Shown piece by piece: positions 8,777 to 16,773 of a DNA stretch of 39,193 bases; position 1 is the first letter of the stretch, and the number at the start of each line of letters is the position of its first letter. Below the pieces are notes generated by a model. It had not been told where the DNA came from, ran no database searches, and worked only from the letters and a program-made list of their open reading frames with translations. This DNA comes from Pseudomonadota bacterium (GTDB taxonomy: Bacteria > Pseudomonadota > Alphaproteobacteria > Rhizobiales > Pleomorphomonadaceae). Both the position numbers and the translations under genes were made by a program. The stretch covers positions 1 to 39,193 of the forward strand of contig JAGSYU010000025.1 of assembly GCA_018262575.1 (NCBI GenBank), written 5' to 3'.

Positions 8777-9030
8777 GTGAACATCCCTGCTTCACAAATT
8801 CGGTGCTGGCGACGACCGGCGAAATCGCCGTCTTCTGCGGCGTCTTTGATATCGCGGGAGGTCGATCGCCGCATACGGCCGAAGTCTAGGAAGCCGGCCG
8901 GACCGGGTCCACATGAAAAAGACCGCGGCAGGCGCTTGGGAGGGTTGCAGGATTCCGAGGTCCGGGGCGGATCGTTGCCCGTTCCCGTCCGGTTGCTTCA
9001 ATCGGCGAGACGCCTGTGCTATCGAAGGGC

Positions 9031-9621
9031 ATGATTTGCATTCGTCACCTTCTGCGCCTGTCCGGCGTTCTGATGTCGGCGGCCCTCGTGGGCTGCTCCA
9101 TCCTGGGCTCCGACTCGGACTTCACGCCGCCGCCGTCGCGTGCCGCCACTTTCCGCATCACCGCTGCCGGTGTGCCGGGTCTGCCGCCTGACACCGCCTT
9201 CTCCAAGAAGGCGATCGAGATGCTGGAGCCGGGCTATGCCGTGTCCCAGGTAACCATGGCGACCGAACAAAGCGAAAGCGTTGCCGCGCTGGCGCTGTTC
9301 CGCGAGGGATTGCAGGTGTTGCAGGTTCTGCCCGGTTCGGGCGGGCGAATCGGCGCCGTTCACGGCGTGTCGGAAAGCCTTGTCGGCCCCAACGGCGAAC
9401 GCATCGGCATGACCTTCCGCGAGGCCCGCGTGGACCGCGCATCCTGCCGGGAGGGGCGAGGCAATTGGCTCGCCATGCCGATCTGCACGGCGCGCGGCGC
9501 GCCCAATATCAGCTTCGTCTTCGCCATCCCCGGCTACATCTCGGCCGCTGGCCTGCCCGACGACGTCACGCTGGCCGGCGCTACGCTGCAGCGCATCATC
9601 TGGGTGCCGCCGGTGGGGTGA
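9031..9621 (+). CDS. Putative lipoprotein of unknown function
   Basis: A 196-residue protein I do not recognise. The N-terminus is a lipoprotein signal peptide: a basic start, a hydrophobic core and the lipobox LVGC, with lipidation expected at C22. The mature part begins with an acidic and proline-rich linker (SDSDFTPPPS) and continues as a compact globular domain with two further cysteines. Asp residues after the lipidated Cys (not at +2) favour outer-membrane sorting, though this is weak. The start is ATG 9031 behind GAAGGGC; GTG at 9016 would add five residues. It stands alone between dadA (divergent) and xylA (convergent) and shares the terminator at 9649-9678. Confidence 0.8.
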   Translation: MICIRHLLRLSGVLMSAALVGCSILGSDSDFTPPPSRAATFRITAAGVPGLPPDTAFSKKAIEMLEPGYAVSQVTMATEQSESVAALALFREGLQVLQVLPGSGGRIGAVHGVSESLVGPNGERIGMTFREARVDRASCREGRGNWLAMPICTARGAPNISFVFAIPGYISAAGLPDDVTLAGATLQRIIWVPPVG

Positions 9622-9648
9622 GCCCCCGGAAAGCGATGGCATAATATG

Positions 9649-9678
9649 GAAAGAGGCCGGAATTTCCCGGCCTCTTTC
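9649..9678. terminator. Bidirectional terminator between the lipoprotein gene and xylA
   Basis: GAAAGAGGCCGG (9649-9660) pairs perfectly with CCGGCCTCTTTC (9667-9678) around AATTTC. The A/T-rich outer ends give a T-rich tract in both directions, and the hairpin lies between two convergent stop codons. Confidence 0.85.
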
Positions 9679-9699
9679 TATTTCACAGAGCGAAGTCGA

Positions 9700-11016
9700 T
9701 CAGCAGAACTGGTTGACGATGGCTTCCAGCTGCTCCTGCTTGCCGCTCTTCGGCTCAGGATTGATGTTGTTCTTGGCAACATAATCCGTGAGATCTTCGA
9801 GCGTACGCTTGCCGGCGAGGATGGCCTGGCCTTCGGCGCCCTTCCAGCCCGCGTAGCGCTGCTCGAGGTTCTTGGCGAGACGCCCGTCCTCGATGATGGC
9901 GGCGGCGTTGAGCAGCGCCTTGGCGGCGGCGTCCATCGACGCGGCATGGGCGATGACCAGATCCTCAGGGTCGAGCGACTGGCGGCGAACCTTGGCGTCG
10001 AAGTTGAGGCCACCGGTGGTGAAGCCGCCCGCCTTGATGATCTCCAACATGGCCAGCGTCAGCTCGGGCACGTTCATGCCGAACTGGTCGGTGTCCCAGC
10101 CGAGGCGGTCATCACCGCGGTTGAGATCGACCGAGCCGAAGATGCCGAGGGCGTTGGCGAGCGCCAGCTCGTGCTCGAAGCTGTGACCGGCCAGGATGGC
10201 GTGGTTCTGCTCGATGTTGACCTTGACTTCCTTCTCGAGGCCATAGGCCTTGAGGAAGGAGAACACCGTGGCGACGTCGAAGTCATACTGGTGCTTGGTC
10301 GGCTCCTTCGGCTTCGGCTCGATCAGGATGCCGCCCTTGAAGCCGATCTTGTGCTTGTAGTCGACGACCATGGTCAGGAAGCGACCGAGCTGGTCCTGCT
10401 CCTGCTTGAGGTCGGTGTTGAGCAGCGTCTCGTAGCCCTCGCGGCCGCCCCACAGCACGTAGTTCTGGCCGCCGAGTTCCTTGGTGACGTCGAAGACGTT
10501 CTTCACCTGTGCCGCCGAATAGGCGAACACGTCCGGATCTGGGTTGGAGGCGGCGCCACCCATGAAGCGACGGTTGGAGAACAGGTTGGCCGTGCCCCAG
10601 AGCAGCTTGATGCCCGTTTCTTCCTGCTTCTTGGCGAAGATCTCGGCGATGGCACGGACGTTCTTGTTGGACTCGGCGAGTGTCTTGCCTTCCGGCGCGA
10701 TATCGCGATCATGGAAGCAGTAGAAGGGAACGTCGAGCAACTGGAACAGGTCGAAGGCGACGTCAGCCTTCACCTTGGCCAGCTCCAGCTCGTCCGAGCC
10801 GTTGAACCACGGACGCAGGAAGGTGCCGTTACCGAACGGGTCGCCGCCGCCCCAGGCAAACGAATGCCAGTAGGCGATGGCGAAACGCAGATGGTCTTCC
10901 ATTCGCTTGCCGAGAACGACCTGATCCTTGTTGTAATAGCGGAAGGCGAGCAGGTTGCGGCTTTCCGGGCCCTCATATTTGACGGGCTTGATATTGCCCC
11001 AGAACGGATGGGTCAT
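9700..11016 (-). CDS. xylA: Xylose isomerase
   Basis: A 438-residue TIM-barrel enzyme that interconverts D-xylose and D-xylulose. The active-site histidine and aspartate are in [13 protein letters not shown] (H102, D105), and the metal ligands are E233 and K235 in [12 protein letters not shown]269 and H272 in NIEQNHA, D297 in VDLNRGD, and D308/D310 in GWDTDQF. This matches the class II (E. coli-like) enzymes in length and in the [13 protein letters not shown] block. ATG at 11016 follows GAGAGGAAAGAC, a strong ribosome site. The gene is the last of lacI-type regulator - xylB - xylA, 39 bp after xylB, and ends at a strong hairpin. No xylose transporter gene is adjacent. Confidence 0.98.
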   Translation of the reverse strand: MTHPFWGNIKPVKYEGPESRNLLAFRYYNKDQVVLGKRMEDHLRFAIAYWHSFAWGGGDPFGNGTFLRPWFNGSDELELAKVKADVAFDLFQLLDVPFYCFHDRDIAPEGKTLAESNKNVRAIAEIFAKKQEETGIKLLWGTANLFSNRRFMGGAASNPDPDVFAYSAAQVKNVFDVTKELGGQNYVLWGGREGYETLLNTDLKQEQDQLGRFLTMVVDYKHKIGFKGGILIEPKPKEPTKHQYDFDVATVFSFLKAYGLEKEVKVNIEQNHAILAGHSFEHELALANALGIFGSVDLNRGDDRLGWDTDQFGMNVPELTLAMLEIIKAGGFTTGGLNFDAKVRRQSLDPEDLVIAHAASMDAAAKALLNAAAIIEDGRLAKNLEQRYAGWKGAEGQAILAGKRTLEDLTDYVAKNNINPEPKSGKQEQLEAIVNQFC

Positions 11017-11055
11017 GTCTTTCCTCTCACTTAAACTTTTCTACGAACGAAAGGG

Positions 11056-12519
11056 TCAGGCGAGCGCGTTCCGAACGGCCGGGTAGAGCGCGCGATATTT
11101 GGCGTAGCGGTCGGCATAGGCGGCAACGAGCGCCTTGTCCGGCTCGACGGTGCGGGCGATCGGCGGCGGCGTCAGCGTCTCGAAAGGATCATCGCCGGTG
11201 GCGGCAATGCGGCCGAGGCGAGCGGCACCGAAGCCACCGCCGTAATCACCCTCGGCGGTGATGTCGAGCGGCCGGTCGAGCACCGCTGCCATGATCTGCA
11301 GCCAGGCTTCCGAGCGCGAACCACCACCGACCGCGAAGGCGCGATCGATGTCGGTGCCGGCGTCGTTGAGCACGCGCAGACAGTCGCGGAAGGCGAAGGC
11401 AACACCCTCCAGCACCGCCTGCGTCAGCTCGGCGCGGCCGGAGGTGTGGCTCAAACCGACGAACACGCCGCGGGCGGCAGCATCATTGTGCGGCGTGCGC
11501 TCGCCAGACAGATACGGCAGGAAAGTCACCGGCGACGGCTTGGCGGGCTTCGGGTCGAGCCCCTTTGTCAGCTCTGGTGCTGGCGTATCGAGGAGATGCG
11601 ACAACCACTGCAGACTGTCGGTGGCCGACAGGATGACGCCCATCTGGTGCCAGGTGCCGGGAACGGCGTGGCAGAAGGCGTGCACGGCGCCCTCGGTGTT
11701 GGGCGAGAAGGATGCGTTGGACACGAACAGCACGCCCGACGTGCCAAGCGAAGCAAAGGCGGCACCGGGCTTGACGGCGCCCATGCCGACGGCGCTCGCC
11801 GCGTTGTCGCCACCGCCGCCGGCCACCACCGGCGCCTTGGCAAGCCCCCAGCGAGAGACCAATTCGGCGCGCAGATCCCCCGAGGATTCCGTGCCTTCGA
11901 CAAGGCGCGGCATGTGGTCGAGCGTGAGATCGGTGGCAGCCAGCAATTCTTTCGACCAGGCGCGCTTGCCGACGTCGAGCCACAGCGTACCGGCGGCGTC
12001 CGACATGTCGGACACGTAGTCGCCGGTCAGCCAGAGACGGACGAAGTCTTTCGGCAGCAACACTTTGGTTGTCTTGGCGAAAATCTCCGGCTCGTGCTTT
12101 TTTACCCAGGCGAGCTTCGGCGCCGTGAAGCCAGGCATGGCAATGTTGCCGGCAATGGCGCGCAGCCCGGGGCAGCGGGCCTCGAGCTCGCCGCATTCGG
12201 CGGCCGAGCGCACGTCGTTCCACAGGATGGCCGGACGGAGCGGCTTGTCGGCCTTGTCGAGCAGCGTCGCACCGTGCATCTGACCGGAAAGACCGATGCC
12301 AGCCACGGCGGAGAGCTCCTTGGGGTGGCTCACCTTCAACTGGTCGATGGCGTCTTGCGTCGCGGCGATCCAGCTGTTGCCGTCCTGCTCGGACCAGCCG
12401 GCATGAGGCCTCGACACCTCGAGCGAGGCGGAGGCGGTGGCGATGATCTTCTCGCCGTCACCGACGAGAACGGCCTTCACCGACGATGTGCCGATGTCGA
12501 GGCCGAGATAGGTGGTCAT
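11056..12519 (-). CDS. xylB: Xylulokinase
   Basis: A 487-residue FGGY-family kinase that phosphorylates D-xylulose to D-xylulose 5-phosphate. It has the N-terminal phosphate-binding motif YLGLDIGTSSVKAV, the LSGQMHG segment shared by xylulokinases, the LLPKDFVRLWLTGDYVSD region, the catalytic-site motif GGGGDNAASAVGMG, and the second ATP motif FAVGGGSRSEAWLQIMA. Of two possible starts, ATG 12519 is preferred because GGGAGGAAG lies 4 nt upstream; ATG 12543 would add eight residues. It follows the LacI-type regulator by 65 bp and precedes xylA by 39 bp, so the three are probably one operon. Length is normal. Confidence 0.97.
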   Translation of the reverse strand: MTTYLGLDIGTSSVKAVLVGDGEKIIATASASLEVSRPHAGWSEQDGNSWIAATQDAIDQLKVSHPKELSAVAGIGLSGQMHGATLLDKADKPLRPAILWNDVRSAAECGELEARCPGLRAIAGNIAMPGFTAPKLAWVKKHEPEIFAKTTKVLLPKDFVRLWLTGDYVSDMSDAAGTLWLDVGKRAWSKELLAATDLTLDHMPRLVEGTESSGDLRAELVSRWGLAKAPVVAGGGGDNAASAVGMGAVKPGAAFASLGTSGVLFVSNASFSPNTEGAVHAFCHAVPGTWHQMGVILSATDSLQWLSHLLDTPAPELTKGLDPKPAKPSPVTFLPYLSGERTPHNDAAARGVFVGLSHTSGRAELTQAVLEGVAFAFRDCLRVLNDAGTDIDRAFAVGGGSRSEAWLQIMAAVLDRPLDITAEGDYGGGFGAARLGRIAATGDDPFETLTPPPIARTVEPDKALVAAYADRYAKYRALYPAVRNALA

Positions 12520-12584
12520 GGTCTTCCTCCCAATCTTGTTCAAGATCTGGCTTAATTGAGATCCGGCTTGTTTCAGGTCCGGCG

Positions 12585-13607
12585 CTACAGGAGATTGTCG
12601 CGCAGGAAGATGTCGATGCGGATGCGCTCCTGCTCGTCGATGATCTGCCAGTCCGACGTCAGCGACAGCAGCACGCGGGCCGCCGAGCGCACTTCGTGGC
12701 CGGGGTCCTGGTTGATCACCGCGTCGATGGTCCCTCTCACCAGCGCTTCGCGGTTCTCCTCGATGAGCTCATGGGCGATGTAGATGATCTCGCGCGCCCG
12801 GCCGCTCGCCTCGAGCGCCGAGATAACGCCGGCATTGCCGGCGCCCGCGTTGTAGATGCCGGCGAGGTCGGTGTGCTGGCGCAAGAGATCCTCGACCAGC
12901 TTGTGAACGCGGGCCGGGTCGTCGCGCCCCTCGCGCAACGCTATGACCTGGACGCCCGGAAAATCCTGGGCGATCACCTGCTCGAAGCCGAACCGACGCT
13001 CGGCATGGTCGCGCAGCGCCAGCGAGCCGGCCACCAGCGCTACCTTGCCGGCGTGGTTCGGCAGGAAGCGGCCGATCAGCGACCCCGCAGTGCGGCCGGC
13101 GGCGGTATTGTCGATGCCGATGAAGCGGTCGCGGCGCGAGCTGGGAACGTCTGACACCAGCGTCACCACCGCGACACCATCAGCCTTCAATGCGTTGATC
13201 GCCTCGCGCACGGCGGGGTGGTCGAGGGCAGCCACGGCGACGCCGGCATAGTTTTCCTGCCGAATATCCCTCAACGCGTCGGCGAGGACCTCGCCGTCGA
13301 ACACGTCGACATGGCGGATGTCAAAGCCGGCGCCCTTGTAGGGTATCCAGTCGCAGAGGCGTTGGATCGTCGACTCGAGCGCTTCAAAGAAGGGATTATG
13401 GCCGCGCGGCAGCACAAAGGCGAAGCGGCTGGTGCCCGGCTGGACACGGCCGGCGAGGCTTGATGGCGCGTATCCGAGCTGTCGGATGGCGCTCTCCACC
13501 TTATCGATGGTCACCGAACGCACGCCGTCGCGCCTGTTCAGCACGCGGTCGACCGTCGCCACGCTGACGCCAGCCGCCTCAGCAACCGTCCGCAGGGTGA
13601 TCTTCAT
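12585..13607 (-). CDS. LacI-family transcriptional regulator of the xylose genes
   Basis: A 340-residue regulator. Residues 4-26 form the LacI helix-turn-helix (TLRTVAEAAGVSVATVDRVL), with the hinge around LGYAPSSLAGRV; the remainder is a periplasmic-binding-protein-type effector domain with AGVAVAALDHPAVREAINAL and YNAGAGNAGVISALEASG segments. The effector is presumably xylose or a xylose product because xylB and xylA follow in the same direction; that is inference from position. Xylose regulators of the AraC or ROK type are common elsewhere, whereas LacI-type ones adjacent to xylAB occur in rhizobia. ATG 13607 begins directly at the DNA-binding domain. No perfect operator was found upstream. 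Confidence 0.9.
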   Translation of the reverse strand: MKITLRTVAEAAGVSVATVDRVLNRRDGVRSVTIDKVESAIRQLGYAPSSLAGRVQPGTSRFAFVLPRGHNPFFEALESTIQRLCDWIPYKGAGFDIRHVDVFDGEVLADALRDIRQENYAGVAVAALDHPAVREAINALKADGVAVVTLVSDVPSSRRDRFIGIDNTAAGRTAGSLIGRFLPNHAGKVALVAGSLALRDHAERRFGFEQVIAQDFPGVQVIALREGRDDPARVHKLVEDLLRQHTDLAGIYNAGAGNAGVISALEASGRAREIIYIAHELIEENREALVRGTIDAVINQDPGHEVRSAARVLLSLTSDWQIIDEQERIRIDIFLRDNLL

Positions 13608-13641
13608 TGAGGGGTGCAGCCTTCCAAATGATTTTTTTCAC

Positions 13642-13670
13642 TCAGTAAGGCTATGCAATTCCCTCGTCAA
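13642..13670 (-). promoter_or_regulatory. Weak candidate promoter for lacI-xylB-xylA
   Basis: On the minus strand TTGACG (13665-13670) is followed 17 bp later by TACTGA (13642-13647). The -35 matches well and the -10 poorly. An A-rich stretch follows, about 20 bp before the regulator start codon. Confidence 0.25.
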
Positions 13671-13745
13671 TGCGCAATAGACCGATTCAACCACTCATCA
13701 GGCGAAAAGCCGGGGCTGAGCCAGGGCATCGGTTGCCGTCTGCAG

Positions 13746-13776
13746 GCGACGCTGGCGGAACCTTCGCCAGCGTCGC
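13746..13776 (-). terminator. Strong hairpin after the M20 peptidase gene
   Basis: GCGACGCTGGCG (13746-13757) pairs over 12 bp with CGCCAGCGTCGC (13765-13776) around a 7-nt loop, starting 11 bp beyond the stop codon at 13787. There is no T-run, so it may be a weak terminator or an mRNA 3' stabiliser. Confidence 0.5.
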
Positions 13777-13786
13777 GTCGGTCACC

Positions 13787-15172
13787 TCAGACGGCGAGTG
13801 CGTCGAGCACGCGGACCCAGGACCGGATGCCGCCGTGGTAGCTCGACACCTCGTATTTCTCGTTGGGCGAATGGATGCGGTCGTCGTCGAGGCCGAAGCC
13901 GATCATCAGGCTGTCCATGCCGAGGATCGACTTGAAGTGTCCGACCACCGGGATGGAACCGCCGGAGCCGACCAACGCCGGTGCCTTGCCCCATTCGGCT
14001 TCGAGCGCGGCGCGCGCCTTGGCCATCGCCTCACCATCGAGAGCGAGGTGGACGGCCGGGCTGCCGCCGTGCTCGCGAAACTCGATCTTGGCATCGGGCG
14101 GCAACCGGTCAGTGACATACTGGCGGAAGGCGGCGCGGATCTGCTGCGGGTCCTGCCCGGCGACCAGGCGGAACGACACCTTGGCCTCGGCGGTGGCCGG
14201 CAGCACCGTCTTGAAGCCGGGGCCGGCATAGCCGCCGGCCAGTCCGTTGATCTCGCAGGTCGGCCGCGACCAGATCTTCTCGAGCACCGTCCGGTCGACC
14301 TCGCCAGCCGGCGTCGTCAGCCCCGCTCCGCCGAGGAAGGCTGTGGCGTCGAAGCCGAGGTTGTCCCAGTTGGCCCGCAGCTCGGGTGAGATGTCGGCGA
14401 CGCCGTCGTAGAAGCCGGGAACGGTGACGCGACCGGTGTCGTCATGCAGGCCGCCGAGGATCTTCGTCAGCACGTGCAGCGGGTTGAGCGCCGCGCCACC
14501 GAAAGCGCCGGAATGCAAGTCGTGGCTGGCACCGCGCAGCGAGATCTCCTCGCCGACGAGGCCGCGCAGCATGGTGGTGACGGCCGGCGTCTTGCGGTCC
14601 CACATCTCGGTATCGCAGACGAGCGCCACGTCGACGGAGAGTTCTTCCCGGTTTGCCTCGAGGAAGGGGATCATCGACGGTGACCCCGACTCCTCCTCGC
14701 CCTCCGAGAAAAAGGTGACGTTGACCGGCAGCGTGCCGGTCTCGGCGATCAGCGCCCGACAGGCCTCGAGGAAGGTCATCAGCTGCCCTTTGTCGTCCTG
14801 GGCGCCGCGGGCCAGGATGCGCTCGCTGCTGTCGGCCAGCGTCTTCACCACCGGCTCGAAGGGCGGCGAGTCCCACAGGTCCAGCGGATCGACCGGCTGG
14901 ACATCGTAGTGGGCGTAGAACAGGACGTGCGGCTTGCCGGCGCCGGCCTTGGTATAGTGCCCCACCACCATGGGGTGTTTCGGCGTTGGCCGCACCGAGG
15001 CGTCAAAGCCGAGCGCGGTCAGTTCACCCACCAACCACGCTGCAGCGCGGGCGCAGTCGTCCTTGTAGGCCGGATCGGCCGAGATCGAGGGAATGCGCAG
15101 GAAGTCGAACAGGCGGTCGAGGCTCTTTGGGAAGTCGGCGTCGACTCGGGAAAGGACAGCGGTAACGGACAT
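13787..15172 (-). CDS. M20-family metallopeptidase (dipeptidase)
   Basis: A 461-residue zinc peptidase of the M20/M25/M40 family, dipeptidase subgroup. Key features: first metal motif FYAHYDVQPVDP (H88, D90), bridging aspartate in ARGAQDDKGQ (D126 or D127), catalytic glutamates in FFSEGEEESGSPS (about 157-161), metal Asp in ALVCDTEMW, the dimerisation domain starting around GASHDLHSGAFGG, and the last histidine in DDRIHSPNEKYEVS. Length and layout match cytosolic dipeptidases that trim short peptides. ATG 15172 has GGAG 8 nt upstream; the ATG at 15184 lies inside that region. It is transcribed alone towards the lacI-type gene. Confidence 0.93.
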   Translation of the reverse strand: MSVTAVLSRVDADFPKSLDRLFDFLRIPSISADPAYKDDCARAAAWLVGELTALGFDASVRPTPKHPMVVGHYTKAGAGKPHVLFYAHYDVQPVDPLDLWDSPPFEPVVKTLADSSERILARGAQDDKGQLMTFLEACRALIAETGTLPVNVTFFSEGEEESGSPSMIPFLEANREELSVDVALVCDTEMWDRKTPAVTTMLRGLVGEEISLRGASHDLHSGAFGGAALNPLHVLTKILGGLHDDTGRVTVPGFYDGVADISPELRANWDNLGFDATAFLGGAGLTTPAGEVDRTVLEKIWSRPTCEINGLAGGYAGPGFKTVLPATAEAKVSFRLVAGQDPQQIRAAFRQYVTDRLPPDAKIEFREHGGSPAVHLALDGEAMAKARAALEAEWGKAPALVGSGGSIPVVGHFKSILGMDSLMIGFGLDDDRIHSPNEKYEVSSYHGGIRSWVRVLDALAV

Positions 15173-15896
15173 CAGTATCTCCACGTGAGGTGGGCACTAT
15201 ATAGTCCATTCGTAGCCACCGCGACGAGCCCAAAGGGGCCTCCATCTGCATGTGTTGGAAATGCCGCAAAACAGGTGCAACGGTGGTGGACACCCCCACC
15301 GCAGCTATTACGTAAAACCACCTAATAAAATCGTCCAGCCAAACATTTCTGCCGCGTCCCGGAATGGTCAGGAGCGAGTTTTGGCCGCCTGGCAGGCATT
15401 CCTAAGCCAATCCACATTAAAATTCAGGGTGGTAGAACGACATTACGTAATCATTGGGAGTGGTCGGCGACGCATCAAGCTGGATTAATTTTAGGTGGTT
15501 AATCTAAATCGGGCCACGGCTATGACCCGTTGATTTGTTTCTAGGTGAATACATTCAAAATATTCGGATCATCAATCGATAAATTTCAACACTCAAGTTG
15601 ATACTCGTTCAGTTTCCGAAAAATCTGTCATGATTCCGTCCTGCCGGCCGGTGGCCCAAGTTTTTTGGAAAAGATAAATAGGATAAAAGAGTCGGGTTCG
15701 TCTTTTTTGAGGCGGAGGGGATAGCAATTCGTTGGATATTGTCCGCATTCGACACCAAAGCCTTTATCTGACTGCAAATGTGCTTTAGAAGGAACCTGTT
15801 TGGTCGGTCATGCGTTTTCATGCAGAAGGTCGCTGAAGCGCGCAGACACATGACATGACTACCGACCTTTCGGTGGCTGGAGGTAGGGGCGAAAAC
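15173..15896. other. AT-richer 724-bp intergenic region before the LuxR-type gene
   Basis: This is the longest gap in the window and clearly poorer in G and C than its flanks. I find no convincing gene: a 78-codon rightward frame at 15252-15488 and an 80-codon leftward frame at 15609-15851 lack ribosome sites and any recognisable sequence. Notable elements are an inverted repeat AACCACCTAA (15316-15325) / TTAGGTGGTT (15491-15500), GATTAA/TTAATC at 15483-15504, the palindrome ATTACGTAAT at 15442-15451, and T-runs at 15661-15666 and near 15703. It probably holds the promoter and operators of the LuxR-type gene, perhaps a small RNA. Confidence 0.6.
15316..15500. repeat. Separated 10-bp inverted repeat around an ATTACGTAAT palindrome
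   Basis: AACCACCTAA at 15316-15325 and TTAGGTGGTT at 15491-15500 are perfect inverted copies 165 bp apart; the right copy overlaps a second dyad, GATTAA-N10-TTAATC (15483-15504). ATTACGTAAT lies between at 15442-15451. They may be regulator sites; chance is possible in AT-rich DNA. Confidence 0.35.
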
Positions 15897-16607
15897 ATGA
15901 ATACGCCAGACGATATCCTAGCTGACGCAGTTGGCCTCCGTACGTATTCCAGTGCGAACAAGATTTTCGAAGTCATTGAGCGCCGCCTGCTGGGGCACGG
16001 CGCCAGTCATGTGCTGATCTCCGGCTTGCCAATGCCCGGCCGGCCGGTGGAGCCGCTGGTTCTCCACATTCGCTGGCCGGATATCCGGTCCGAGCGTGGG
16101 CAGCTGATCACCATCAACAAGGGCGATCCGGTGCTGGAGCGCTGCCGCATTGCCCATCGGCCCTGCCTGATCGACGGCGTCAGCATTTCTGGACATTCCG
16201 ATCTGGTGGCCGCCGCCGGCCCCGAGGCGTCGGCGCGCATCGTGGCGGTGCCGATCACCTCGATCCCGCCCTATCAGGCGGCCGTCATCGGTCTGGGTGA
16301 GGCTCTGTCGCTGACCGAACTCGACCTCGTCGCCTTCGACTTCCTGTGCAACCAGGCTTTCCGGCGTCTGAGGGCGCTCGGCTATCTGATCGACTCGCGT
16401 CCCGGTGACCTGTCGGCCCGCGAGCGGCGTGTCCTCGAGTTGACCGCGCTCGGTATGACGGCGCAGGATATCGCCGATAATCTCAATATCTCCCAGCGAA
16501 CCGTCCACGCCCATCTCCAGAACGCCGGCGAGAAGCTTGACGCCACCAACAAGACCCAGGCCGTCGTCGAAGCATTGCGCTACGGGCAAATCTCGCTCGC
16601 CGGCTGA
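15897..16607 (+). CDS. LuxR-family regulator, solo (N-terminal signal-binding-like domain plus HTH)
   Basis: A 236-residue protein. The C-terminal LuxR/FixJ helix-turn-helix is unmistakable: LSARERRVLELTALGMTAQD, then IADNLNISQRTVHAHLQNA. The N-terminal half looks like an autoinducer-binding domain and keeps the DP pair (GDPVLERC) that aligns with Asp70-Pro71 of TraR. The tryptophan and tyrosine that line the acyl-homoserine-lactone pocket are not clearly conserved, so the ligand may be different or absent. No luxI-like synthase is in the window. The ATG at 15897 is preceded by GGAGG and AGGGG stretches; an ATG at 15855 would add 14 residues. A terminator follows at 16634-16664. Confidence 0.87.
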   Translation: MNTPDDILADAVGLRTYSSANKIFEVIERRLLGHGASHVLISGLPMPGRPVEPLVLHIRWPDIRSERGQLITINKGDPVLERCRIAHRPCLIDGVSISGHSDLVAAAGPEASARIVAVPITSIPPYQAAVIGLGEALSLTELDLVAFDFLCNQAFRRLRALGYLIDSRPGDLSARERRVLELTALGMTAQDIADNLNISQRTVHAHLQNAGEKLDATNKTQAVVEALRYGQISLAG

Positions 16608-16633
16608 CGGCGTTCCTCGATGTCATCCTATGG

Positions 16634-16664
16634 AGGCCCGCCGGTTCGCCGTCGGGCCTTTTTT
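16634..16664 (+). terminator. Rho-independent terminator of the LuxR-type gene
   Basis: AGGCCCGCCGG (16634-16644) pairs with CCGTCGGGCCT (16649-16659) with one mismatch around a TTCG tetraloop, followed by six T. It lies 27 bp after the stop codon. Confidence 0.92.
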
Positions 16665-16773
16665 GGTCTGGACGGGGAAATGTCTCTTCCGTCCATAGGT
16701 GCCGTTGAGGCGCGACCATGCCCCGGGTTAGAACAGGTTCAGGTTCGCCGGGACAGTTGGGAAGGATTCGCGC

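Noticed and set aside
15252..15488. A possible 78-residue protein in the AT-rich gap
   Set aside because: There is no ribosome site, no recognisable motif and no codon bias like the neighbours.
15609..15851. A possible 80-residue leftward protein upstream of the LuxR-type gene
   Set aside because: It has no ribosome site and occupies the likely promoter region; its composition looks random.
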